This document shows positions 24,358 through 34,529 of a stretch of DNA of 64,000 nucleotides, piece after piece. Position numbers and translations under genes: made by a program. The stretch spans positions 186,001-250,000 of the forward strand of contig NZ_JAJOZE010000002.1 of NCBI RefSeq assembly GCF_021166585.1, given 5' to 3'. Below the pieces are notes generated by a model. The model made no database searches. It was not told where the DNA came from and saw nothing but the letters and a program-made list of their open reading frames with translations. Numbering within the stretch: the stretch's first letter is position 1; each line of letters begins with the position of its first letter. This DNA comes from Metabacillus kandeliae. GTDB taxonomy: Bacteria; Bacillota; Bacilli; Bacillales; Bacillaceae.

Positions 24358-24990
24358 CTATCTATGAAATGGTTCCCTGTACGGATAAGGTGGATACGGC
24401 AGGTAGTGTCCTGTGCGGCTGCCTTGCTGACTGCAGTTTGCATATGGTCCGATATAGGTGGAAGGCTGAATGGGCGCGGTCGTCTTTTTCCACTGATTTT
24501 CATCAAGGCAGTAAGTGTGCGCCATAACAGAGGCAGGAGTGAATTTCAAAATGTCTGAGCCCAGCACAACTTCCGGATTCGGCGCATCAAAAATGGCGAG
24601 GATATGCGTCTGGTCAGCATTGGCGATTTCAAAGTGCCACCAGCCCTGCGGGACATTGGCTATTTGACCAGGGGTAATAGTGAACGTTTGAAATTGGCTT
24701 GTGGCAGGGTTCATCATGGAAACACCAACAGAACCGGATATGCAATAAACGAGTTCCGCTGCGTTTGGATGGTAATGCGGCTCAATCACATTGCCGCGTG
24801 TGAAAAAAATATCTAACAACGATGTGTTTTTTAATGAATTGACTTGCTTATTTCCCGCAATATTAATGTAATTTTGATTGTCTTTTTGGAACAGCGGGCT
24901 TTTGTTTAAGTCGAAGGTGTACTGTTGCGATGATTGATCTGCATAGGAGTGCACAGCTGCTTTCACCTCTTTTTCCAAAAAATACGGCAC
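24358..24990 (-). CDS. Cupin protein (oxalate decarboxylase/spore-coat type)
   Basis: This 210-aa protein starts at GTG, with no clear ribosome site. A cupin domain covers about 45-170: motif 1 PHYHPNAAELVYCISG gives His72, His74 and Glu79 as metal ligands and His119 in GWWHFEIAN is the fourth. The C-terminus is rich in Pro and Tyr (PYPPYPYREPFHR), a feature of some spore-coat-associated proteins. It resembles one half of the bicupin decarboxylases. Enzyme activity is possible but unproven. Confidence 0.75.
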   Translation of the reverse strand: MPYFLEKEVKAAVHSYADQSSQQYTFDLNKSPLFQKDNQNYINIAGNKQVNSLKNTSLLDIFFTRGNVIEPHYHPNAAELVYCISGSVGVSMMNPATSQFQTFTITPGQIANVPQGWWHFEIANADQTHILAIFDAPNPEVVLGSDILKFTPASVMAHTYCLDENQWKKTTAPIQPSTYIGPYANCSQQGSRTGHYLPYPPYPYREPFHR

Positions 24991-25121
24991 AGTAAGCCTA
25001 TAGGCATTTTATTCATTTGCACTTTTTTTGTGTTTTTCCTTTTCAAATAATTGTCATGATTCCAACGGAAAGACTATGCTACTATGAATTTATCCATCAT
25101 TAGCAAAAAGAGGTCGAAACG

Positions 25122-25949
25122 TTGAAATACAATCAAATTAAGTGGCTGATTCTTATTATCCCTACTCTCACGATTGCGTTATGGGAGTACACCAGGCATG
25201 CGTTCCTGCTCCCTTATATCTCAATGGAGGCCGGAAACATTCTTTCCCCTATTCTTGTTTTTGTGATCACGCTGATCTTTGTCAGGCATTTATTTCATCT
25301 GCTGGAAAAGATCCAGGAAGAGCTGCGGACAGAGAAAGCGAAGAAAATGGTGCTTGTGGAACGGGAAAAGCTGGCGCGAGAATTGCATGACGGTATAGCC
25401 CAATCCCTTTTTCTGCTCTCTGTCAAAATGAATAAACTCGGGAGAAAACATGACCTTGATCACGATCCGGAATTTCAAAAAGCCCTGCAGACCATGCAGC
25501 ATGTTCACAGTGATACAAGACAAGCCATTTCCAATCTTAAATACGAGTCAAATGAAGAGCTTTTCAGCTGGACAGACAGCATTCAGCACAACATCACAGA
25601 GCTCGAAAACACCCATTCCGTCAGCATTGATCTGGATTGGCATATTCATGAAAACTCCCTTTCTCCAAAAGAAAAAGTAGAATTGATGGCCTGTATTAAA
25701 GAAGCTTTCATTAATGTCATCAAGCATGCCGGCACTGATCATGTATGGATTGAGGGAAAAGAAACAAAAAAAGGGTGGATTTGCCTCATTAAAGATCAAG
25801 GCATTGGCATAAATCAACAAACAATAGAAGAAAGCAGGGGCTTTGGACTTCGGATTATTCAGGACAGAGCACGTGAAATGGGATGGAGCTTTTCGATCGG
25901 CCGCATACATGAAGAAACCATTATGGAAATTAAAAAGGAGATGGCTTAA
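25122..25949 (+). CDS. Sensor histidine kinase, NarL-partner type (HisKA_3)
   Basis: In this 275-aa protein, starting at TTG, two membrane helices (about 8-24 and 38-58) are separated by a short outer loop. The dimerisation motif LARELHDGIAQSL follows with phospho-acceptor His89, then an HATPase with GIGI and GFGLRIIQDRAREMG. It lacks a large sensor domain, so it may sense the membrane or interact with a partner. Its stop shares one base with the start of the response regulator. Confidence 0.9.
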   Translation: MKYNQIKWLILIIPTLTIALWEYTRHAFLLPYISMEAGNILSPILVFVITLIFVRHLFHLLEKIQEELRTEKAKKMVLVEREKLARELHDGIAQSLFLLSVKMNKLGRKHDLDHDPEFQKALQTMQHVHSDTRQAISNLKYESNEELFSWTDSIQHNITELENTHSVSIDLDWHIHENSLSPKEKVELMACIKEAFINVIKHAGTDHVWIEGKETKKGWICLIKDQGIGINQQTIEESRGFGLRIIQDRAREMGWSFSIGRIHEETIMEIKKEMA

Positions 25950-26590
25950 TGCAGCCATATCGAATATTGCTTTCGGATGACCATATTCATGCCAGAGAAG
26001 GCATCCGGGAAATATTAGAAGAATACGAGGATTTTCTAATTGTCGGGGAAGCCGTAAACGGGGAAGAAGCTCTTTCCCTTGCCGAGGAACTGATGCCGGA
26101 TATTATCCTCATGGACATTCAGATGCCTGTTATGGACGGTTTAGAAGCGACAAAAAGAATAAAAATGAAACTGCCTTATATCAAAGTTGTGATGATTACG
26201 GTCTCAGACGACATTAAAGACTTGTTCGATGCTCTGAAAAAAGGCGCACAGGGCTATCTCCTGAAAAACATTCAGCCTGAAGCCTGGTACGAATACTTAA
26301 AAGCCTTTGCTCTTGATGAAGTTCCGATGTCAAAAGAGATTGCCTATCAAATTCTAAAAGAATTTCCGCAGGAAAAAAAAGAAGTAAAGGAAGAAAAAAC
26401 ACCACTTTCTTCCAGAGAATTAGAGGTGCTTCAGCTAGTAGCGAAGGGATTCTCGAACAAAGAAATTTCAGAGACCCTTTTCATATCCGAGCACACCGTA
26501 AAAAGCCATTTAAAAAATATCTTAAGCAAACTGCATCTCGCCAATCGGGTGCAGCTGACCTATTATGCTTTTCAGCAGAAACTGATCTAA
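25949..26590 (+). CDS. Response regulator, NarL/FixJ family
   Basis: In this 213-aa protein the receiver domain has acidic residues Asp10/Asp11 and phospho-acceptor Asp56 (ILMDIQMPVMDG). The C-terminal LuxR-type helix-turn-helix is LSSRELEVLQLVAKGFSNKEISETLFISEHTVKSHLKNIL (about 150-190). It forms a pair with the upstream kinase (TAATG overlap). The two envelope proteins encoded next (FixH-like, CopC-like) are possible targets, though a terminator separates them. Confidence 0.9.
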   Translation: MQPYRILLSDDHIHAREGIREILEEYEDFLIVGEAVNGEEALSLAEELMPDIILMDIQMPVMDGLEATKRIKMKLPYIKVVMITVSDDIKDLFDALKKGAQGYLLKNIQPEAWYEYLKAFALDEVPMSKEIAYQILKEFPQEKKEVKEEKTPLSSRELEVLQLVAKGFSNKEISETLFISEHTVKSHLKNILSKLHLANRVQLTYYAFQQKLI

Positions 26591-26595
26591 ATGAG

Positions 26596-26627
26596 AACTG
26601 CCTTTTTCAAACAGGGCAGTTTTTTTA
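26596..26627 (+). terminator. Rho-independent terminator
   Basis: AACTGCC pairs with GGCAGTT, then seven T. It ends the two-component operon. Confidence 0.8.
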
Positions 26628-26775
26628 TGTTGAAAAATCGTCAAACTCCCTCCGTGAAATCACTCTAAAGAGTGATTAGTTCTCCTTTCTATCAAAATAT
26701 AATGAAGATGAATCAGGAAATGCGAGTCTGGGAGGGGAGCCTCCATGCATGGATTAACTGAAGGAAGGCGATGCT

Positions 26776-27225
26776 GTGTATAAAAGAATTTTAATGGCAT
26801 GCTGTCTGATAGCAGCGGCGGGATGTTCAGCAAGCATGAGTGAAACTGAGACACCGAAAGCGGTGGAAGCGAGCATCCTTCTTCCTGACAAGATTGAATT
26901 GAACAAGCCCAATCTTCTGAAGGTTCAAGTTGCCCAAGACGGAAAAAATGTCGATGACGCAGAAGATGTGGAGTTTGAGATTTGGCAGTCAGGAAGCAAG
27001 CAAAAAAGCGAATTAATAAAAGCCGCTCATGTAAAAGACGGCGTGTACCAAGTTAAAAAAACATTCACAAAAAACGGCATTTATTTTATCCAAACTCACG
27101 TTACAGCACGCAGCATGCATGTGATGCCTAAAAAGCAGCTGGTTATCGGCAAACTCTCAAAAAAAGACCTGCAGCCGCTAATGAATTCAGACTCGCAAAA
27201 CCATAAAGAGATGCACCACCACTAA
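26776..27225 (+). CDS. FixH/YtkA-like lipoprotein
   Basis: In this 149-aa protein, starting at GTG, a signal peptide ends in Ala-Ala-Gly-Cys (residues 15-18), giving a lipoprotein. The mature part is an Ig-like beta domain with EFEIWQSGSKQKSE and YFIQTHVTARSMHVMPK, like FixH/YtkA proteins. The C-terminus HKEMHHH, with several Met and His, could bind copper. With the CopC-like gene 22 bases on, a role in copper handling or cytochrome oxidase assembly is likely but inferred. Confidence 0.75.
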   Translation: MYKRILMACCLIAAAGCSASMSETETPKAVEASILLPDKIELNKPNLLKVQVAQDGKNVDDAEDVEFEIWQSGSKQKSELIKAAHVKDGVYQVKKTFTKNGIYFIQTHVTARSMHVMPKKQLVIGKLSKKDLQPLMNSDSQNHKEMHHH

Positions 27226-27247
27226 CAAGATTGGAGATGTTCTAAAA

Positions 27248-27784
27248 ATGAAAAAAACAGCCAGTATCGTCTTTTTACTCTTACTGCTTTTTTTAAGTGT
27301 AGCCAGCGCTCATTCAAAGCTCGTAGATTCCAACCCAAAGGCTGGCGCAACAGTAACAGGTGAACTTTCGCAAATTCAGCTGACATTTAACACACCTGTA
27401 GAAGAAACAAGCAAAATTTCTCTCAGCGACGGTAAAAATGACATTCCGGTTACAGATCAAAAAATTGACGGCAGCAAGCTATCCGGCAGCATCCCAAAAG
27501 ACTTGAAAAACGGCACCTATCAGCTTTCCTGGGATATCATCGGGGAAGACAGCCATAACGTGAAGGACTCCATCTCTTTTACAATAGACAGAAAAGAACA
27601 AGCACAAGCTCCGAAGCAAGAAGAAAAAGCACCGGCAGCGGAAAAAAAGACTCAGCAGCATGAGCACACAGAAAAACCAGCGCCTGAAAAGACTGGGAAT
27701 GCCCAATCGGCTACGCCTTGGGTGATTGGCGGGATTCTTGTGATCCTGGCCGTAATTGTTATTGCATTAACCCGAAGAAAATAA
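27248..27784 (+). CDS. CopC-domain protein with C-terminal anchor
   Basis: In this 178-aa protein the signal peptide is cut before His (AHSKLVDSNPKAGATV), so a mature N-terminal His can ligate Cu(II), as in CopC. DSHNVKDSISFTI holds the second conserved Asp/His site. A Lys/Glu/Pro/Gln-rich linker with HEHTE (about 118-150) and a single membrane helix with GGILVILAVIVIAL and RRK end it. There is no CopD domain, unlike YcnJ. It probably works with the FixH-like lipoprotein. Confidence 0.85.
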   Translation: MKKTASIVFLLLLLFLSVASAHSKLVDSNPKAGATVTGELSQIQLTFNTPVEETSKISLSDGKNDIPVTDQKIDGSKLSGSIPKDLKNGTYQLSWDIIGEDSHNVKDSISFTIDRKEQAQAPKQEEKAPAAEKKTQQHEHTEKPAPEKTGNAQSATPWVIGGILVILAVIVIALTRRK

Positions 27785-27785
27785 T

Positions 27786-27822
27786 GGAAAGGGCTGCCCT
27801 GAAATATCAGGGCAGCCCTTCC
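27786..27822. terminator. Strong bidirectional terminator
   Basis: A perfect 16-bp stem (GGAAAGGGCTGCCCTG with its complement, loop AAATAT) separates the convergent CopC-like and collagen-like genes. Confidence 0.85.
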
Positions 27823-27829
27823 GTTTTAT

Positions 27830-29896
<2,067 letters not shown>

Positions 29897-30008
29897 TTAA
29901 AATCTGGAAATCGGGCTTATACTGCTTGCTTTCCGCACGTTTCGATCACTGGGTCTTCAGAAAAAGATCCGATGCAGACTCAAAAATTGGCTGAGAGCTG
30001 CCTACCTA

Positions 30009-30227
30009 TTAAAACCGGCTCTTCCATTAACTAAGGGCCGGTTTTAAGTGCCTTAAAAGATGGCACTGCCTTTATTTTTAGATAATCGCTCATAAAAGAG
30101 CCCGTGCTAATATCGCATATGGGCGGATTGCTTCTGGATATCGGCGGATTTTTAATTATATCGAGCACTTCTTTCAATATATCGGCGGATGGGCTTTCTG
30201 CCCTTTAAAACCGGCTCTTCCATTAAC
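30009..30227. repeat. Direct repeats enclosing an ATATCGGCGGAT periodic array
   Basis: The 23-bp TTAAAACCGGCTCTTCCATTAAC occurs at 30009-30031 and again at 30205-30227. Between them the core (T)ATCG(GCGGAT) recurs with TCG at 30086, 30113, 30141, 30161 and 30182 (spacings 27, 28, 20, 21). The left direct repeat also forms a hairpin (AAAACCGGC with GCCGGTTTT at 30037-30045). The gap 29804-30289 holds no gene. Confidence 0.7.
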
Positions 30228-30251
30228 AAAGTACCTGAAGGATGCGATAGA

Positions 30252-30282
30252 AATAAAAGAAACCCCTGAAAGCAGGGATTTC
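30252..30282 (-). terminator. Terminator for the DinB gene
   Basis: Minus strand: GAAATCCCTG CTTT CAGGGGTTTC then TTTTATTT. Confidence 0.75.
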
Positions 30283-30289
30283 TTGTGAT

Positions 30290-30772
30290 TTATTTCACTC
30301 CTAAAATATCTGTATTCGGCGGCTCGTATCCCATTTGACGGAGCATCGCTGCCACTTGCCCTTTATGGTGAAATTCATGGGTGACAGTATGCATCAGAAG
30401 TTTGGCAGGAGTATCGGTTATTTCCTCCGAGCTCTCCCTCCATGGAATAGGCCGGACAATTGGCTCATCCATTCGTTCAGCGAGACTTTGAAACAGCTGA
30501 TTCACATAGGAATCAGCCAGTTCAAAACGCTCCCTCACCTCTTTTATTCCCAAGCCTTGCATATTCCGGATAATTGGGTTCGTTGTTTCCAAAAGCACAA
30601 AGGAACCAATCCACGCATTATAGCAGTCTGCTGTATGCATCAATGTCTGTCTGATGCTTGTCGTCCCAAACCCGTCCAGCTCTCTCGAAAAGTCTTCTGC
30701 CGAAATATCCTCACAAAAGTTAAGCATGAGCTGACGTGTTTTTCTAACCCATTCATATTCTTTCTGATTCAT
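30290..30772 (-). CDS. DinB-family protein
   Basis: This 160-aa four-helix-bundle protein has likely metal ligands His46 (LMHTADC) and two of the His in THEFHHKGQ (132-136), the usual three-His DinB site. Family members are metal-dependent thiol transferases or of unknown role. It begins 27 bases after the penicillin-binding protein gene on the same strand and could share its transcript. Confidence 0.85.
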   Translation of the reverse strand: MNQKEYEWVRKTRQLMLNFCEDISAEDFSRELDGFGTTSIRQTLMHTADCYNAWIGSFVLLETTNPIIRNMQGLGIKEVRERFELADSYVNQLFQSLAERMDEPIVRPIPWRESSEEITDTPAKLLMHTVTHEFHHKGQVAAMLRQMGYEPPNTDILGVK

Positions 30773-30799
30773 GAAAAATCCCCCGCATTCACCCTCTGC

Positions 30800-32944
30800 T
30801 TAGTTCCCTTTATCCACTTCTTTGCTGCTGGCATCTTCTTTAAACACAACATCTTTCGGATCCCTTGCCTGGCTGTATTGCTTTTGCAATGCGATATAGG
30901 CTCTCACCACTCTGTCCGCAATCTTTAAATTCGCACCCGATTTGTAACCGTATGGCACGACGACGCTGAAGGCGATCTCTGGATTGGAGGCAGGATAATA
31001 TCCGACAAAGTTGATGTTCTCTGAATATTTCCCATGTATATTTGTCTGCGCTGTACCTGTTTTTCCGGATACATCAATTCCTTTAAAAGCTGTGCGCGCT
31101 GTCCCACTCGCTCCTTTTGTAACTAGATGGAAGCCTTCTTTTATCCGGTTGATATCACTTTGGGTGCTATCGATCCGGTTCAGAATCTTCGTGTTTTGTT
31201 CTTTAATCATCGGTCCGATTGCTGCATCGTTTGTTGGCTGATGCACAGATGACAGCATGTGCGGCTGGACCCGGTAGCCGTTATTTGCAATTGACGAAAC
31301 ATACTGGGAAAGCTGCAGCGGTGTATAGGTGTCAAACTGGCCTATGGCATAATCCAGCAGATTACCCATTTGGCTCGGCTTTGTCTGCTGGCCGCGCGAT
31401 TCATTTGGCAGATCAATTCCCGTCTTTACGCCAAGTCCGAATTGGCTGAATTCATTGCGGACATATTGCACATCATTTAGATCTGCCGGGAACTTCATTT
31501 CTGGATAATATGCTCCTCCGCCCACAATCCGGATCATCGTTTTCCACATATAGACGTTGGAACTTTGTTCCAGGGCATGAATATCGTTAATTGGTCCCAG
31601 CGATCTTTTGCCATGAGAGGTTTTAACAGGAGTATCTTTTAGTTTTAATGGTCCGTCAATCTGAACTTCCCCATGCCTAAGCCCTTTCCGGTACCCCGTC
31701 AGCACGGTAGCCCCCTTTACAACAGATCCCATCGGATACTGGGTCGTAAAGGTTCCGGGCGAAAATTCCTGGATGCTGCCCTTTGTGATTTGCTTGCCCG
31801 CCATGCTAAGAACCTCACCTGTATGCGGGTCCATCACAACGACGAACGCACTGTTTAAGTTGGCGCCTGAAACATTACTGCTCCACTGCGTGTTCTTCCC
31901 CTTGTAAATCTCTTCTTTAATAATTTTCTCTACTTCCTTCTGAAGCTCCATATCAACGGACAGCTGCAAATCATAGCCTCTGCTGCCGGGATCGATAACC
32001 TTTTCTGAAATTTGATTTCCCTTGCTGTCTGTCACGTATTGCACCTTCATTTTATGAGACTTTAAAAACTGCTCATACTGCGACTCGAGATATCCTTTTC
32101 CTACCCTGTCATTTCTCGCGTAGCCGAGAGATTCAAAGTAATCTTTTCTTTCCAGCGGAATGCCCTGTTCAGGTGTCGTGACGCCGCTCAAAAGGCTGCG
32201 CATCGTTTCACCGAAAGGGTAAACCCGGTCCCAGTCTGTAATCACGTTAACACCAGGCAGCCTGTCAAGCGATTCCGCCACCCTTGACAGCTCAGTCTCA
32301 TCCAGCAGATCGGCAGGTTTTTTGCTTTGAGGAGTGTTGCTGGACTTAATGATTTGCGGTTCGTAGGCATAGCCGGAGTTAAACTTTTTAAAAATGGCCA
32401 CGATGTTTTTCACATGATTGTCCTGCTTCATCCGGTCAATCTCCTCTTTTGGAACCCGCTCCAGCTGAAGCTTGTACGTTTCCTTGGGAGATTTCTTTAA
32501 TTCTTCCTTCGTTAGCAGCTTAACAGCCATTTTCGGATAGGCCGCAGTCCAGTAAATCTGAAAATCCTTATCCTTCAGCTTGCTTGCTGCCACTGGAATA
32601 GAGATCAGGCTTCCGAGCTCATTGGCCGCTGCCACTTTTTCATTTGCCTTTGTTTTGCTTTCCGCCGTATAGGTGATCGCTTCAACGCTTTTGTTATCTA
32701 CCATCACTCTTCCATATCTGTCGAAAATCTTACCCCTTGGCGCAGGATACTGTGCCACATTCGCATCTGTCTTTGTGACAGCTTTCGTATACTGCTCGCC
32801 CTCTACAATTTGAATCAGCCCGAGACGAAGCACCATGACGGTAAATACAAGAAATACGGCGAAAAATAAAACATTAATGCGCAGCTGTCTCGATTTTTTC
32901 GCCTTCCGGTGCTCAGAAACATTTGTTTTTTGCTGTTCCGTCAA
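30800..32944 (-). CDS. Class B penicillin-binding protein (PbpA/PbpH-like transpeptidase)
   Basis: In this 714-aa protein, starting at TTG, a basic N-terminus and one membrane helix (about 23-46) are followed by a dimerisation region from ~68 (PRGKIFDRYGRVM) and a transpeptidase domain. The catalytic motifs are all present: Ser407-Val-Val-Lys410, Ser461-Ser-Asn463, Lys628-Thr-Gly630. It cross-links peptidoglycan outside the membrane. The length and insert after residue 110 fit the PBP2-type elongation enzymes (B. subtilis PbpA/PbpH). AGAGGGG lies upstream of the TTG. Confidence 0.9.
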   Translation of the reverse strand: MTEQQKTNVSEHRKAKKSRQLRINVLFFAVFLVFTVMVLRLGLIQIVEGEQYTKAVTKTDANVAQYPAPRGKIFDRYGRVMVDNKSVEAITYTAESKTKANEKVAAANELGSLISIPVAASKLKDKDFQIYWTAAYPKMAVKLLTKEELKKSPKETYKLQLERVPKEEIDRMKQDNHVKNIVAIFKKFNSGYAYEPQIIKSSNTPQSKKPADLLDETELSRVAESLDRLPGVNVITDWDRVYPFGETMRSLLSGVTTPEQGIPLERKDYFESLGYARNDRVGKGYLESQYEQFLKSHKMKVQYVTDSKGNQISEKVIDPGSRGYDLQLSVDMELQKEVEKIIKEEIYKGKNTQWSSNVSGANLNSAFVVVMDPHTGEVLSMAGKQITKGSIQEFSPGTFTTQYPMGSVVKGATVLTGYRKGLRHGEVQIDGPLKLKDTPVKTSHGKRSLGPINDIHALEQSSNVYMWKTMIRIVGGGAYYPEMKFPADLNDVQYVRNEFSQFGLGVKTGIDLPNESRGQQTKPSQMGNLLDYAIGQFDTYTPLQLSQYVSSIANNGYRVQPHMLSSVHQPTNDAAIGPMIKEQNTKILNRIDSTQSDINRIKEGFHLVTKGASGTARTAFKGIDVSGKTGTAQTNIHGKYSENINFVGYYPASNPEIAFSVVVPYGYKSGANLKIADRVVRAYIALQKQYSQARDPKDVVFKEDASSKEVDKGN

Positions 32945-33215
32945 CTCCCATGTTCCCCTCTCTGTCCTAAAAACTTCCTATTCTGAATTGTACCATATTT
33001 TTGAAATATAGGTTTTTTTTGCTCCATTAAAAAGAAACAGGAATACGGACAAGTCACGGTAAATAGGAGATAAGGACTTGAAGCACCATTTGAGGTAAGC
33101 GCTTGGGTATGCTTCTTATTTCATTTTGTAACAAGCCCGTTCACTTCCTCCTATGTAAAAATGTGTAAAATGAGGCTTGCTATCTTTTTTGTATTCTCTA
33201 AACTGATGAGTAATA

Positions 33216-33249
33216 TAAAAAAACTCCTTTCAACAATCGAAAAGAGTTC
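33216..33249 (-). terminator. Terminator for the XRE-cupin gene
   Basis: Minus strand: AACTCTTTTC, loop, GAAAGGAGTT then seven T. It overlaps the stop codon. The rest of 32945-33215 holds only the start region of the PBP gene and shows no further feature. Confidence 0.7.
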
Positions 33250-33802
33250 AATCCAAATAATAAATCATCATATTCAGCCGGGTCATTTCTTCCCCTTTGT
33301 TGTGATACGTATGTGGCTTATCCGCTTTAAAGCGAATGCTGTCCCCCTGTGATAAATGGTATTCGTCCTGATTCAGCATAATGGTTAATTCACCCTGATA
33401 GACGGTGATGTATTCCTCGGTTCCTTCTCTGTGGGCTTCTGATTCCAGGCTTCCCTCTGGCTCCATTTCCACGCTGTACATTTCAAATTTTTTATCATCC
33501 TGAAATGGAAAGTACGGATATACCCGGTATTTCCCGTTGTCGTCGGAAAGAACCTGAACGTCCTTTTTCAGCACCAATGTGGCCTCTGGCTGCGGACGGT
33601 TGATCAGAGAGGTAAACGAAATCTTCAGTCCGTTCGCTATTTTCCAGACCGTGCTGATCGTTGGACTTGATTCCCCTCTTTCAATCTGCCCGATCATCGT
33701 TTTGCTGACCCCTGTCAATTCGGATACCTTCTCAAGGCTCAGTTTTTTCTTTTCTCTATAGTTTTTTAAATTTTTAGCGACGATTAAATTTAATTCTTCC
33801 AA
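33248..33802 (-). CDS. XRE-family regulator with cupin domain
   Basis: In this 184-aa protein, starting at TTG, the N-terminal helix-turn-helix (about 10-65: KKLSLEKVSELTGVSKTMIGQIERG) is followed by a C-terminal cupin (about 110-180) with HREGTEEYITVYQGE and GDSIRFKADKPHTYHN. This layout is common in regulators of amino-acid export. It is divergent from a LysE-type exporter 118 bases away and most likely controls it in response to a small metabolite. Confidence 0.9.
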   Translation of the reverse strand: MEELNLIVAKNLKNYREKKKLSLEKVSELTGVSKTMIGQIERGESSPTISTVWKIANGLKISFTSLINRPQPEATLVLKKDVQVLSDDNGKYRVYPYFPFQDDKKFEMYSVEMEPEGSLESEAHREGTEEYITVYQGELTIMLNQDEYHLSQGDSIRFKADKPHTYHNKGEEMTRLNMMIYYLD

Positions 33803-33920
33803 AAAATGTCCCTCTTTTCACTTGTGCAATATAGCGACCATGTCATACAATATAACAAACGCATTCAGCCGTTATCTTGTACATATCATCCATTTTAACA
33901 TACGAAAGAGGGGGACATCT

Positions 33921-34505
33921 ATGTCTGTTCTGTCATTTTTAATTTATGTATTTGTAACTTCGTTTACACCTGGCCCCAACAATATCATGGCAATGGCGAA
34001 TGCCCATCAATTTGGCTTAAAGCGGACGATGAGGTTCTGCCTTGGGGTCGGAGCAGGCTTTTTTGTTCTGATGCTGCTGTGCAGCTTTTTCAACCTGCTG
34101 CTGAAAAACTTTGTGCCTAAAATGGAAATGGCGATGACGTTGCTCGGTGCCGTTTACATGCTGTATCTCGCTTATAAAATTTTGAAAAGCAAGCCTGGTT
34201 CAGGCAGTGAAGAGGATCAAAAAAGAAACTCCTTTTTCACCGGAATGGTCTTGCAGTTTATTAACCCGAAAGGCATTTTATACGGCCTTACCGCCCTGTC
34301 TGCTTTTATTCTTCCTTATTACTCGTCCAACGGCAGTCTGCTCTTATTTTCCTTTTTCCTTGCCTTTATTGGATTTGCCGCAACCGTTCTTTGGAGCACG
34401 TTCGGATCGGTTTTTCAGCGCTTTCTAACAGTCTACCGAAAGCAGTTTAATATGTTAATGGCATTACTGCTCGTATACAGTGCAGTATCCATCGTATTGC
34501 ATTAA
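33921..34505 (+). CDS. LysE/RhtB-family amino-acid exporter
   Basis: Starting at ATG 33921 after AGAGGGGGACATCT gives 194 aa; farther in-frame starts lack a site. It has six membrane helices. FVTSFTPGPNNIMAMANA is the LysE signature and GMVLQFINPKGILYGL the second conserved block. It exports amino acids or derivatives such as cysteine/O-acetylserine or threonine; the substrate is not readable. It is likely under the divergent XRE-cupin regulator. Confidence 0.88.
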   Translation: MSVLSFLIYVFVTSFTPGPNNIMAMANAHQFGLKRTMRFCLGVGAGFFVLMLLCSFFNLLLKNFVPKMEMAMTLLGAVYMLYLAYKILKSKPGSGSEEDQKRNSFFTGMVLQFINPKGILYGLTALSAFILPYYSSNGSLLLFSFFLAFIGFAATVLWSTFGSVFQRFLTVYRKQFNMLMALLLVYSAVSIVLH

Positions 34506-34529
34506 AAAAGGGGGGCAGTCTACCCCCTC
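34503..34529. terminator. Bidirectional terminator
   Basis: GGGGG/CCCCC stem with an A-run on the left. It ends both the LysE gene and the SagB end of the peptide-modification operon. Confidence 0.7.
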
